Shown piece after piece: positions 12,280-24,165 of a DNA stretch of 64,000 bases (the first letter of the stretch is position 1; every line of letters starts with the position of its first letter). The notes beneath the pieces were generated by a model. It was not told the DNA's origin and made no database searches. It saw nothing but the letters and a program-made list of their open reading frames with translations. Made by a program: the position numbers and the translations under genes. This DNA comes from Sphagnum magellanicum (Eukaryota; Streptophyta; Sphagnopsida; Sphagnales; Sphagnaceae), in the NCBI GenBank assembly GCA_021904315.1, contig CM038912.1:22976949-23040948 (forward strand), in the 5' to 3' direction.

Positions 12280-13427
12280 TAACTTATTAAATTTAAGCTA
12301 CCTACTTAGCCTAACATAAGTAATAGGTTACGCTAAGTTTAGACTATTTAAAACCTAACATAATTAATAGGTTAGTAAGCTACTTGTTAAGTAATAACTT
12401 AACTAGTAGCCTAGCTAGGTAATTTAACCTTGACCTACTTAATGGGTTACCTAGGATGTAGCTTAAGATTACTAAGTAGCTTGTAATTAGGTAATGTAAA
12501 CCTTTTAAGTACGTATCCTAGGTTTACTAAGTAGACCTATTAACGATGTAAGTAGTCTATTATCCTAAGCTTACTATAGGTATGTAGCCTAGGCCTACTA
12601 GGTATAAAATAACACAGGCCACCTAAGTCTAGTAAGTAGGTAGCCTATATCCTATTAGCTAGGTAAGTAACCTAAGCCACCTATGCCTACTAAATAGGTA
12701 ACCTAACCTAGGCTATTGAAGTCTATTTGGTAGCAATGTATGTAGCATAGATGACTTAAGCCTACAAGGTAGGTAACCTAACCTAGGCCACTAATTAGGC
12801 CTACTAAGTATGTAACCTAACTTAAGCCACTTAAGCTTACAAGGTAGGTAGCCTAACTTAGGCCATTTAGGCCTACTAAGTATGTAACTTAGCTTAGGCC
12901 ACCTAGGCTTACAAGGGAGGTAACATAACTTAGGCCATTTAGGCCTACTAAGTATGTAGTTTAGCTTAAGCTACTTAGGCCTACAAAGTAGGTAGCCTAA
13001 CCTAGGCCATTTAAGCCTATTAAATATGTAACCTAGTTTAGGCCACCTAGGCTTACAAGATAAGTAGCTTAACCTAGGCCATTTAGGCCTACTAGGTATG
13101 TAGCCTAACTTAAACCACCTAGGCCTACAAGGTAGGTAACCTAATCTAGGCCACCTGGGCTTATTAGGTAGGTACATAGTTTAACCTATGTTACCTATGT
13201 AAGTACATAACCTAACCTAGGCTTATTACATAGTTATGTAGCCTAACCTAGGCTACCTAGGCTACCTAAGCCTACTATGTAGGTATGTAGCTAACCTAGG
13301 ATACTAGGTAGGTAACTTAAGTTTAGACCTACCTAGTTTGTTTAGGCTAAATCTATTAATAGGCTACTAGGTACTTACATAACCTACTAAATAACATCTA
13401 AGGCATAGGGAACTTACTAGATAGGTA
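12280..13427. repeat. CCTAGG-rich satellite, left part
   Basis: Over 1.1 kb of diverged units contain CCTAACCTAGGCCAC, CTAGGCCTAC and AAGGTAGGTA. A higher-order period of roughly 60-65 bp is visible between about 12700 and 13180. Because CCTAGG and TAGGCCTA are self-complementary, units can pair within one strand. The array resumes right of the Helitron candidate. Confidence 0.8.
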
Positions 13428-14120
13428 TCTTATATATAAATTCACTTGGTCTTCCCGTTTGTGACGTGACGTTTTGCTGCGGAACCGGCCATAGGGAAAA
13501 GCATTTTCATCCGTCCGTCTGTCCGACACAGGGCGTTCCAACCCGTTAACGGTCTCTGCGATGCCGATTCTGCAACCCCCCAAAAATGAGCCACAGAGAC
13601 CGATTCTGCTACGTATTTGTTTTTTCTCCCCTTCTCTTAAATTAACAAAAATGAAAAAACAAAATAAAAAATAAAAAATAAAAAATCGGCAAAAAATTCT
13701 AAGGCTACGTATTTGCTTCTTTTTTTATCTTTTTTCTTTTGGATTTGTTTTTTCGGAAAAATCTAAGGCTACGTATTTGCTTCATTTTTAATCTTTTTTT
13801 TGGATTTAAAAAAAAAATGGGTAGAAAAATCTAAGGCTACGTATTTGCTTCTTTTTTTATCTTTTTTTTTTGGATTTGTTTTTTCAGATTTTTCTCTCCT
13901 TCTCTTAAATTAACAAAAATGAAGAAACAAAATAAAAAATAAAAAATGGGCAGAAAAATCTAAGGCTACGTATTTGCTTCTTTTTTTATCTTTTTTTTTT
14001 TGGATGACGTCTGGCCAGCAGCTTCGGGGAGCATTCACAACAACCGTGCACGAGGAGAGGTTGCTTTCGGTCTGAGTAAGTAACCGGGGGGGGGTGCATT
14101 ATGCACCGGGTTCACACTAG
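13428..14120 (+). mobile_element. Candidate non-autonomous Helitron (693 bp) inside the CCTAGG satellite
   Basis: The element starts with TCTTATATATAAATTCAC directly after a host A and ends with CTAG directly before a host T, the A/T insertion pattern of Helitrons. Near the 3' end a perfect inverted repeat (GGTGCAT-T-ATGCACC, 14093-14107) lies about 9 nt before the terminal CTAG (14117-14120), as in the subterminal hairpin of rolling-circle elements. It has no target-site duplication and no terminal inverted repeat. Its ends are GC-richer than the host. It encodes no Rep/helicase, so it would depend on one elsewhere. It interrupts the CCTAGG array, and joining the flanks restores array-like sequence. 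Confidence 0.65.
13600..14000. repeat. Internal subrepeats with GGCTACGTATTTG core
   Basis: The core GGCTACGTATTTGCTTC occurs four times (about 13703, 13771, 13836 and 13965), each followed by a T-rich tract, and a shorter form GCTACGTATTTG lies near 13608. The flanking AACAAAAATGAA and AAATAAAAAATAAAAAAT segments are also repeated. Tandem subrepeats of this kind are common in non-autonomous Helitrons. Confidence 0.75.
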
Positions 14121-14386
14121 TAAACATAGACTTAGTAGATACCTATAAGGCCAACTAATGGACTATAACCCACATGTTACCTAATTACCTGCATTTATTA
14201 ATAAATACCTTTTACCTACCTAGGTGAACCTACCTATAACCTATTTATTTAAGTAAGTAATACATTAAAAAAATTAGGTTCATTCAATGCAATATATTGA
14301 AAAAAAATTCATGGAAGTTCATGATTACAATATGTTGGTCCAAAATCATGTTCATTACAATTATGTTGTCCAAAAATACCACCATA
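14121..14386. repeat. CCTAGG satellite, part right of the Helitron
   Basis: The array motifs (TTAGTAGATACCTATAAGG, CTACCTAGGTGAACC) resume immediately after the Helitron end and fade into AT-rich DNA by about 14280. Confidence 0.55.
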
Positions 14387-14460
14387 TGGGGGTGGTGGTG
14401 CAATGGTTAAGGACTTGACTTTTCAATGTGAAGGTGAGGAATTCAAGTCCGCACACTTGT
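14387..14460 (+). mobile_element. tRNA-derived SINE-like head
   Basis: The segment GGGGGTGGTGGTGCAATGG followed by TTAAGGACTTGAC resembles the A-box side of a tRNA promoter. About 35 bp later GGAATTCAAGTCC resembles a B box (consensus GGTTCGANTCC). No complete cloverleaf with an acceptor stem was found, so a degenerate SINE head fits better than a tRNA gene. It lies beside the CCTAGG array and has no obvious poly(A) tail. Confidence 0.45.
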
Positions 14461-14725
14461 AACCTAGGCTATTTAGGTGACCTAATTAAATAGCCTATGT
14501 TACAAAACCTACTATACCACTTAACCTAGGCTACTTGGCCTAACCTAGGGGGCTCGGCCTAGCCTTAAAGGGCTTGGCTTAGCCTAAGTGGCTTGGTTGA
14601 GCCTAGTTGGTTAAACTATGTGGCCTAGTTTAAGCTTAAGACATAGGGTTGGTAGGTAAATAGATAAATAATTTTTTGGCATTAATCATTAGGTTTATTA
14701 ACTAGGTAGGTAAGTAGGTAGGGTA
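14461..14725. repeat. CCTAGG / GGCTTGGC(C/T)TAGCC array, right-most part
   Basis: Units such as CCTAACCTAGGGGGCTCGGC and GGCTTGGCTTAGCC recur every 20-25 bp, ending in TAGGTAGGTAAGTAGGTAGG near 14705. Confidence 0.65.
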
Positions 14726-15928
14726 ATTAATTAATTAATATTTTCGTATTAATTTTAAATAATATAATTTAAATAATATATATTATAACTACCCAAATTA
14801 TATTATCATCAAAGTGGTTCAATAAAAAACCTAGTCAAAAAAACCAACCAAACATGCATAGTCAATATGGTTGGGTCCATATCAACTTGTCCAAAATGGC
14901 ATTTTGGTCAAGTTGGCCATGGGGGCAAAAAAACCATGGGGGGGTTTTTTCAACCAAAATTTTCAGTCAAAAAAACCATGATTTTTTATAGTGGTTGATG
15001 TTGTTGACAATGGTGATGTTGATGCTAATGCTACTCACGATTGTGAGACTAATGTTATTACTTATGACATGATGTTAACAACGATGACACATGTTCCAAT
15101 GCCTTGACCTACTACAACACATGCATTACTCCAATGTGCTGGCTTGCGACAATGCATTACTCCAACATTCCAATGGACTAATTAACATTGTATGGCCTAT
15201 TACGGTGCATTACTCAAACATGTTGATGATGGTTATTCACAAAGACACCCACATCAATGAAATGAAGCAAGGAGGATAAGAAAAAGAGAGGAGGTGGCAT
15301 TGGATGAAAGACAGAAAAAACCAAAGAAGATTATATAAAAAAAGGAGGAAAAAAACTCGGTGCAAATAAAAAAAAGAAGAAAAGTTATAACAATCATGGG
15401 AAATTGAAGGGGAAAAAAATGAAGAAATGAGAAGTTTTTCGAAATGGGGGGCAAGTTAGAATAAGGAAAAACTAATTTATTAAGAAAAATAATTTCAAAA
15501 CAACTTTAATGACCTCATCCATCAATTGATCCATTAATCGGTGCTAGGTCACAACAACCACATTTTTTGGTAGGAAAGTTGATTTCTTTGAAATTTTGAT
15601 AAATATTTTGAATTTTATAATTAAATATTAATTTTAATTAGTTGTTGAACTATCTTCCTATATAGATCCCTATTTTAATTTTTTGAAAAATGTTTTCCTA
15701 TACAATTTCTAGTATTAGGGAGTGTGTAATGTGTAAATGGAATTATACATATTTTTTGAATTGGGTTAAAAGGTTTTTGACTTATACAAAACGTGCTAAG
15801 ACTAGAATATAAAAGTATAGATATTAGGAAAATTAGGCTTAAATTCCCATTCAAATAAACTCCAAATAAATTTTAAAATGTCAAAATTAAGACCATAAAT
15901 TTTTCTTTACATGAAGAATTACACATAA
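14726..15928. other. AT-rich intergenic DNA, no gene seen
   Basis: Near 14900-14980 a short palindrome-like stretch (CCATGGGGGC...CCATGGGGGG) occurs, and TGATGTTGATG runs lie near 15000-15070. A purine-rich, AAG-rich tract lies at 15270-15470. No protein domain was recognised. Confidence 0.5.
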
Positions 15929-16561
15929 GGTAAAAACAGAATCAAACAAGCCACCCAAGTGAATAGACTCTCATTAAAATTACATTTTTATATGTTTGAA
16001 ATATTGCAAAAGAAACATAATAGTTTGGATTGTCATAAATGTTTTTGAAATATTTTTTATTAATTGAAAAGCTTATATGCTCAAAGCTTGACAAAAATCT
16101 TTTTTTTTTTGGCATGTTCAAAGCATTCAAACCTTGAAAGTGCATAATCCTTATTTCTTTCAAATGTTTTATTTTCTACCAAATGTGCACCATTCTTTTT
16201 GAAAATTGGAAATGATTTTAACATTGATGATTAGAAAGGTAAAATGACTTGAACTAATGATTTTTTTTTAATAAATAATTTGAGCATATTTGGTTCAAAC
16301 GTGTTTTTGACCTTGAAAATGTGGCCTTAACAAAAGTTGTTCATATTTATGTCATAAAGGGCGTAGATGCATAATATATATGATGAAAAATCAATTTGTA
16401 TACAAAACATATTTATGTTCAACATGTAGTGTTAAAACTAAGTATCCAAATACAAAATGATATTAAATTATAAACCAACATAGAAATGACATGTGTTGTG
16501 TGTAGTCCTGGAAATGACTTTTACTTTGACATCGCTGGTTCCTTTGATTATGTTTTCACCC
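15929..16561. mobile_element. TIR element family, copy A (about 633 bp)
   Basis: The left end GGTAAAAACAGAATCAAACA and the right end CCTTTGATTATGTTTTCACC are imperfect inverted repeats of each other, about 25-30 bp long. The interior is over 70% alike by eye to copies B and C (for example AAAATTACATTTTTATATG and GTGCACCATTCTTTTTGAAA). No transposase frame is present, so this is a non-autonomous element. No clear target duplication was seen, so the superfamily is unassigned. Confidence 0.6.
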
Positions 16562-16803
16562 ATCAATAGTAAATACCTATTCCTATTTTACTTTTTTATC
16601 CCCATGATATTAGGTATCATTGGTAAGGATTCTAGTTTTTGAAATGGCCTTTAAACAATGGGGAAAAAAAAATGTTGATTATTTTAAATTAAAAAATCAA
16701 ATCAATTAGTTATTTTCAAAATTAGAACAACCTAATAGTAAAACCCTAGGTTTTCCTAAAACTAAGGACAATTGTCAAAACACAAAATGGCAGAATGCCA
16801 ATG

Positions 16804-17447
16804 GGGTAAAATCACAATCAAAGGAGCCATCCAAGCAAATGAACATTCCTTAAAATTACATTTTTATATGTTTGAAAGATCACAAGAGAAACATAATAGT
16901 TTGGATTGTCTTAAAATTTTTGGAATATTTTTCATTATTTGCAAAGTTTACATGTTCAAAGCTTGACACAAATCAAAAATGTTTTTGCATGTTCAAAGCA
17001 TTCAAACCTCAAGAAAGGTTTGATACTTTTTGTTTTTTTTCAAACATTTTCTTTTCTAACAAATGTGCACCATTCCTTTTGAAAATTGGAAAGGATTTTA
17101 ACATTGATGATTAAAAAGGCAAAAAGACTTGGACTGATGAAAATTGTTTTTATAACCCATTTGGCTCAAAAATGCTTTTGACCCTAAAACTTATGAATTT
17201 TGAAAATGTGGTTTTAACAAAAGTTATTCATATATGTGTGATAGAGGGCATGCATGCATAACATACATGATATAAAATCAATTTGTAATCAAAATATATT
17301 TATATTTAAAATGCAGTGTTAAATAGGGTATTTGAAATACAAAATTTTGAATTATAAACCGACACATAAATGATATGTGTCATCTGCAATCCTTGGAAAA
17401 ATACTTTTATTTTAGCACCCTTGGCTCCTTTGATTGTGATTTTGCCC
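16804..17447. mobile_element. TIR element family, copy B (about 644 bp)
   Basis: The left end GGGTAAAATCACAATCAAAG pairs with the right end CTTTGATTGTGATTTTGCCC. The inverted match continues inward through GGAGCCA, giving about 27 bp with one or two mismatches, the best preserved TIR of the three copies. It lies in the same orientation as copy A, about 240 bp away. It has no coding capacity beyond short chance frames. Confidence 0.7.
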
Positions 17448-18220
17448 AACATAACATAAAAAAGGAGGAAACTCAAATTTCCTCCTATACCCATGATGAT
17501 TTGAGTTTCCTCTTATCTCTTGTGTTTTGCATGTGCCTATGTGTTTAAAGGTGTCTACTTGTGTTAGGATGAATTCAAGCCAAAAGAAAAGGTTACCTCT
17601 TTAACTAGCATGTACAAATCATGAATAAATTGTATTTGATCTCAAAAAACATTTTATGGATTTGCTTATGCATTTGTGACATATGTAAATAACAAGGGAA
17701 TCAACAAATATTAAATTCATACCTAAATTGCAAAACGTTTTGCCAATATACCCCATTCCTACGTTTTTACAACTCCTTTTCCAATTACCTTTATGGCAAT
17801 ACATCCTAACATGCCCATATGAATCAAGGTAGAGGATTATGAAGAACAATGTCGGGGATGGGGAAGGTCTTAAGCAATATTCCTTCATGTAATTTGTCAA
17901 ACCTATATGTGCAATTAAAAATCATATGTTTAAGAAAGGTTGGCGTATCAAGGGCAATGAAGAAGGAGGAAGTTAATGATCCTAGGCTCATCCTAGAGAC
18001 TAAAAAGAACATTAATTGGTTGCCACTAATAGATTAGGTGGCCAATAGCTAAAAGAGTGTAAAAAAACCATACTCCTATTATAGTCATTGTTAAGGGCAA
18101 GGTTATCATAATGGACATGACACGCCCATTTTGTGTTGATCATGATGTTAACATCTATTTTGACTTGTTGATTTCATTTGTTAAAACAAACATAAAAAGT
18201 TTTCATTAAAAATGCCCCCT
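17448..18220. other. AT-rich intergenic DNA, no gene seen
   Basis: Open frames of 60-93 codons exist on both strands (17619-18037) but overlap each other and show no recognisable domain. No RNA or repeat structure was recognised. Confidence 0.45.
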
Positions 18221-18224
18221 AGAT

Positions 18225-18520
18225 GCATGGTGATCAAAAATGGATTCAATCACCAAACCTATGGCAATTTAAGATTTTCAATTACCAAACCTATGGGGAT
18301 TAAGAAATTCAATTGCCAAGGGAATGGTGATTAAAAAATTTCAATCACCAAACCTATGGTGATAAAAGATCTTTAGTCCCCATTCTTGCGATGAATAAAA
18401 AAATTTAGTCACCATCCTTGAGAAGACTAAATATTTGTAGTCACCATTTGTGTGACATCACCAAATCATTTCAATGGCTAGCCTTGTGGTGACCAAATTT
18501 CTTTGGTTGCAAAATTATGT
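18225..18520. repeat. ~40-bp minisatellite with TCAATCACCAAACCTATGG unit
   Basis: About six to seven units share CAATCACCAAACCTATGGTGATTAAA or near variants. Each contains CACC...GGTG halves that can form a short stem. Units diverge towards the right (TTTAGTCACCATCCTTG). Confidence 0.7.
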
Positions 18521-21500
18521 TGGGTAATAAAAACTAAACATGCATTCCAAATTCACTTTCTCTTTTGAGGTATTTGGGCTTTATGTTGTATAATAGGTAA
18601 CGACTATCATGTACTTTGGGAAGGAAGGGTGAAACCTTTATGGGTGTTTAAAGGTTCAAATTGTCATATGCATTTGCAATTGGTGATAAATTTCATTGTG
18701 TAACATTTAATGTGAAATCCAACCTCATTACTATATATTAATCCTTTAATCAAATGTATTGTTTTTGTGTTTTTTCAATGGAAGGTAGTGGAACATGTGG
18801 GATCCATGGTATTTGATGACCTTTGACAAGTTGAATACTAAGGTGGAATGTAGGTTTTACAACAATGTCATCTTGTATCACTAGGACATAATGTTTTTCC
18901 ATTTGGGCTATTGACATGATGGTAGTAGGCAAGCTAGTGTTGTGATGTGTTTGAAGGTATGGGCATAAATGAAAATATTATTTGCTACTTGTGGGGGAAT
19001 TGTCCCTTAACCATTAAACAACATGTTTATACTAGCCCTTGATGGGCCAATAGAAAATGTGACCATTGAAACACCAAACCCTTTGGTGGAATAAAAATTT
19101 AAAAAAACAATTGGCTAACAAAAAAATAATATGTGTATTTTTATTATATCTAATTGAAACCTAAACTACATTCATATTAATATTCACAAATGTGACATGT
19201 TAAAACACATGGTTTTATAGCCTTTGATATAGAAAAAAAAATTGAGTTTAACTTGTTGACCTTGAAGGTGTAAATATCCAACTACTTAAAAGCAAGAGGA
19301 ACATCATAAATAACATGCAAGTGACCCCTACCACAAATCTATATGGGAGTTGCAACATGTAATTATTTATAAAGCCTTTGGTCACAATTGCAATTCATAA
19401 AAGATGTTCGACTTTAGTATACAAGCAAATGCAATATCTTTTTTCATATTCACATTTGTTATCTTTTGCCCATTTGCCTATAACACAAATACATTAATCA
19501 TTTTGATCCCCGTTTCTATGATAAAACATCCATGTGCCACATGTATAACAAGACAAACCTTCAAGAATGATCATGTAGCCTTTTGTGAAATCAACTTGCT
19601 ACTCCCACAAAGCCATATAATCTTTTGATCAAGGTAGCAAGATTATTACATAGTTGGGAGGATAGTAATCACTATTATTTTGTTAAGTAGGATTGGATTA
19701 TAACCCATAACTTTAGCACAGCTTGGATTGTAAAAATAATTAACTTGAAACAAAAAATACCATAAGACTTTAAACCAAGACTAAAAGATATTAGAAAAGT
19801 AGTTGAAAACCAACTTGTAATTTCAATTTTTTTTAAAGTTCACAGATGGTCATACAAATTACCTTTATGGGTTTTTTGAGTTACTTGGAGTAGGCCATGG
19901 ATAGGGTTGATGAAGTTATGAAGAATCACAAATGTGTGAGCTCCATTTAAGTAGGTGAAATCTCCATCATCATCTTTCTCAATCATTAAAAATACAAGAA
20001 CCTCAATGAACAAATCATTTGCTATTTGGATTGGTAAAGGAACACAACACAAACCTTCACACTTGCTTGATTCAAGTCATAATGATTATAGGTATTGTCC
20101 AATAATTTTTTCACCTAATCACAAACTTCCTCCACCACTACAACAAAATGTGTCCCTATACACCAAGTGATTTCATTAGATTTTGAATGAATTCATTAAT
20201 CCCAATGAACATGATCTAGTGGGGATGCAATGAATTCACTACTCCATTGAATAAGGATTAGTGAGTTGCACCCACATTTTTTATTAGTGCACCTTTTTGT
20301 TTCTTGGATGTCAAAAGAAGAGGTGGTGGACATGGCAATAGGAATTAACTTATTTCGAATGGACAAGAGCAATAAATGACAACTCATTACTAGATCAAAG
20401 TTCTATTAGATCATGTCTTAACTTGGGGATGTTTTCTTCACTTTAATTATTAGAGTTGGTTGAATTGTTTTTGTTACCCTTATTTTCAAGGTGCCAACAA
20501 AATATATGAGAAGTGTCCTCTTCTTCATTTGCAAATAAATCAAACAAGTCAAACATGAGTTCAATTTCTTTTGCCCAAATTATAAAAAATTCATGACAAT
20601 GAAGGCCATTCTTTCAAAGGAAACTATTCATAAATCCCTAACACTCTAGACAAAGCCTCAAAACCCAAATTGACATTCTCAAATGATATAGGTTATTGAT
20701 TAACCAACAAAATCATTTTGCCCTATATTTGGTGGAAACTTTTAGCATCTTTCAAATATGAAACTTTATTCATTTGGTTCCAAATGAATCTATTTTATTC
20801 AAGTTCCTTGTTGGATGCTTAAACTTATATAGATCACATCACAAAGGAAGTCTTGTTCCTACATATGGAGTAATATTTGGTGACTCTCTAGTTAGAACCT
20901 TAATATATAGATTGATATTAATTATTGTTTGAAAGTAATGATTAGACTTATGTGATGTGCAATACAAGATGCTTGTACCAATACTTGCCTAGTATGGACA
21001 TGGGGTCATACTAACCTTGTAGCAATACCTACCTGGTAGGGACATGATGTAATACCAACTTCATACTAGGATTGTACCAATTTTAATACCAAGTACCTAC
21101 CGACCTCATATTAGCCAAATAGGTTGCAATCTTGGACCCTCATACTGAGACCAAGTTGGTGTCAAAATTTGAAAGATCCAATACTAGTACCAAGGTTGCA
21201 TGAAATTGAAAAAAAAATCAACACTAGAGTTTTTAAGCTTGCACAAGTGCTATTCATGGGATTTGAAAAAGCTTGTAGTTACAAAAGTAGCTTCATAGTA
21301 GTTTGGATGGTGAAGAAAACTTCTTGACATCTTGGAGGAACAAATAGCCAAGTGATCAAAACAAAGGAGAAATTCACAAATTCTAGTCATGTAATCAAAG
21401 CAAATACATGTAAAAAACAACATCTAACACATAATATTTACAATATTTTCCTTGCAAGGAAATGCCTTTGACAATACAGTTATTGAGGTAACATTATGAT
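18521..21500. other. Intergenic DNA left of the gene island, no gene seen
   Basis: The DNA is AT-rich with a gradual rise in GC towards the island. Short open frames (for example near 19404-19628 and 19840-20052) have no recognised domain. At 20965-21120 short repeats with TAGTATGGACATG and TGGTAGGGACATGATG occur. Confidence 0.45.
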
Positions 21501-22554
21501 GTACAATGTAACTAAGTACAATTCTTTTTGCTTTAGCTGCTCTCCTGTTCATCACTTCCTGCTGGATGGTTGAGAACTAATTTGGTACCTTTATATTCAT
21601 TATCTTGCATCAACCACCTTCGAATGCAATTGAGTTGTTGCTTGTTGACTTCTCTATTTCTACAAGTATGCACCCTGTTCCCCAATCATCAAGTTATGTT
21701 TTGTCCTCAATGGCTGAGTTTTAATCCATCATCACAAAAGATATTATGGATTTTGTCCATTAATTTCCAAGTCTATTTTAAATGGGTGTTTATATTCCAA
21801 ATTGGTTTATTGGATTCTGAAATAGGGTGGGTGTCTCTGTTTGCAAAGTGAGGGAAAATGGAGCATTAAATGATCAGACTTGCTCAATTCTCCAAACTTC
21901 AAGAGCTATTCATATCTGGAGAAGAGAAAAGCTTCTGTAAGCCCAAGTGAAATGATCAAAAGCACCACCCTATCAAACAGCTTCATTCTAACAAAAGACA
22001 GCCAGAAACTGCAATAATTCAACAAGGAGAGTCTATGGAGCAGAGATGCAACTTCAAAGTTCGAACATGATCAGGTTCTGCAAAATAATTACTGGTCATA
22101 ACCCTGGTATCAATTTCCTGATAGGCATTGATAGTGATGGAGCTATGCAAATCAGTTGTCAATCCAATGCTTAAACAAAGATGCAAGCAATTGAAAGGGA
22201 TCTATGTCTGGCAAATAGTCAGATTGAAGAAAGAAAAGAAAGAAAGAAAGAACACAGAAAGCAAGCAAGTATTAAGGTCTATCTGATCTTCATGACAATA
22301 ATCAAAGATGTGCTATCAATTGCAAACTTCTCATTCACTTGAGCAAAATTGATCATGAGGTCATGGAACAGTGGATTGTGCAATGTGCTGCCTGCCACTT
22401 CCACTGTGCTTCCTCTATAACAAGCCTTTACAATTGAGTCTTTATGGATGGTGCAACTTTACATTGTGATTCTGGCGACTATTGCTGATGGGCAACTCTT
22501 GCAAGCAGAAATAACTGGGTTTTCTTCTGATGCGGTATGCAACACCCCCACCTT
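21500..22554 (-). other. Downstream flank / possible 3' UTR of CDC123
   Basis: Base composition here resembles the gene island rather than the repeat DNA. A TTTATT (AATAAA on the minus strand) near 21804 is a possible polyadenylation signal, which would give a 3' UTR of about 750 nt. This is inference; no transcript end can be seen. A GAAAGAAAGAAAGAAAG tract lies near 22230-22250. Confidence 0.3.
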
Positions 22555-24165
22555 TCAACCCCCTCCAGCTGCTCTCTCCTTCTCTTGTTCTCGGGCCTCC
22601 TTCTCTGCTTCCCTCTTTATGATGTCTTCCCATGCCCCTTGGTTTACAAAATCAATGGGCACTCCTGTACCCACTCTCAATCCTGGCTGCACCAATCCTT
22701 CACTCTTCACCACTCGGAACTCCACCCTTCGGCTTACCTCTCTTCTCTGTGCATTTATTGTCATCCCATTAGAACCATGTACAGGATCCAAATCTGTGGA
22801 TTCTACAACTGTTTCTTCAACTACTGTTTGCTCTTCTTTGCCTGACTCCAAAAGATTCATCCTCCTCCCTACCTCCAGACACAAATCATCATCTGACAAT
22901 CCATCTCCATTTAACCTCCCTAAGACCTTTGCATAATTGTGTTCAAGTTCATCCCATGAAAACAGAAGTGGGAGGGTTGAGCCTCCCCATGGATTGAAGT
23001 CCAATAACTTCACTCTGAGATCCTTTGTCAAATAGACATCAAAAGTGTAGTCTTCACCCCCAAACACTTCCCTCACGTTCACATCAAAGAAACTAGCTAT
23101 GATGTCCTCCAATTCATCCTCTCTCCCTACCAAAGTTGCATAAAACCCAGTCACCTCTCGTTGGCAAATGCCAACCAGAAGTTTCCCTCGCACAAACCCT
23201 CGGAATTCCATCTCTGGCCTCAGATCATACCATTTCCGAAGTGCTAGAACAAACTGTGCAGGCCTTTCTCTACTTTTGTCATTGCAAGAATCAAAAGCAT
23301 GGCAGAGGTCGTGGATCAGATTATCAGATGCCTTAAGAAGCAGAGAAATCTCTTCAAAATTCTGGCATTTCAAGCTACCAGAAGAGCTGATCCATGCTGT
23401 GTCCTTGGGAGCACTCCAATTCAGCTTTGGAAACACTGCACCTCCCAAGCTCTGTATCATGGTCTGCACCTGTTTGGCCAGATCAGGGAACGATGGCACT
23501 TCTGGTTCATCACCTTCATCGTCTTCTTCATCCCAATGCACATAATCCTCTGCTTGAAGCTGTGGATTCTGCACCTGTGTGGAATAAAATCACCACTTTC
23601 AATCTTCGCTAGCAATCTGCTTCAAATAATCCCTCTGCAAATTCTATGTCTTCTCTCAGTCTTCTCCCCATTTCCAAAGGTCTCTCTGAATTCTCCCTTG
23701 CAAAAATGGCAACACAAGCAACTGCTGCAGAATAAACCCCACATTGAAAGCTTGTCAAATCTCTTCTGTGTAAGTTGAAGTTTTTGCTACAAATGTTTCA
23801 ATCCACGCGGCTTGCTTGCAAGTGCCCACTATCATGATCATGGAGTCCAGTTCACGCTCTGTCCTGCATCATGAAATGCAGGGAATGCCGGACAAAACCA
23901 CTGCTGCTAGCACCTATAATGCCAACCAGAAAACGAAGAGCAAGAGACAGAGACAGAGGACAAGAGTATGCGTGGGGTAGGATACCTGAGTGCGAGTGGG
24001 AATAGCAAGACTGTCTTTTGGGAGATAGAGACCATCGTCTCGCATGAGGAAGGAGATGAACTCCTCCGGCAATGGCAGGATTAGGGTTCGCAGCGAGTGC
24101 CGACGAAAGTCAGGATACCATGCCTGAATCTCACACCGCCGCACATCCTCTTCCTTCATTACCAT
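22555..24165 (-). CDS. CDC123: CDC123 / D123 family eIF2 assembly factor
   Basis: CDC123 proteins are ATP-grasp-like chaperones that load the gamma subunit of translation initiation factor eIF2 onto the complex in the cytoplasm. Two coding exons are seen: 23986-24165 and 22555-23574, with a 411-bp GT-AG intron in phase 0, giving about 399 residues. Diagnostic motifs are WYPDF near the start, LPLPEEFISFL (30-40), FPKLNWSAPKD (108-118), RPEMEFRGFVR (179-189), YTFDVY (236-241) and LLDFNPWG (250-257), whose Asp and Asn are the ATP/metal ligands known in the family. The start is MVMKEED at 24165; MKEED at 24159 is equally possible. The C-terminus has an extra acidic linker and a charged tail (REAEKEAREQEKER), making it longer than the roughly 340 residues usual in plants. 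Divergent to DRP3. Confidence 0.93.

Noticed and set aside
12971-13177. Minus-strand frame with repeated PRWPRLGYL peptides
   Set aside because: It is a product of the CCTAGG satellite period, not a protein repeat gene.
18225-18520. Possible CRISPR-like array of ~40-bp units
   Set aside because: The genome is eukaryotic, and the units are diverged with no regular spacers; it is an ordinary minisatellite.
22448-23778. Several plus-strand frames of 66-162 codons
   Set aside because: They are antisense shadows of the CDC123 second exon, whose minus-strand frame has clear family motifs.
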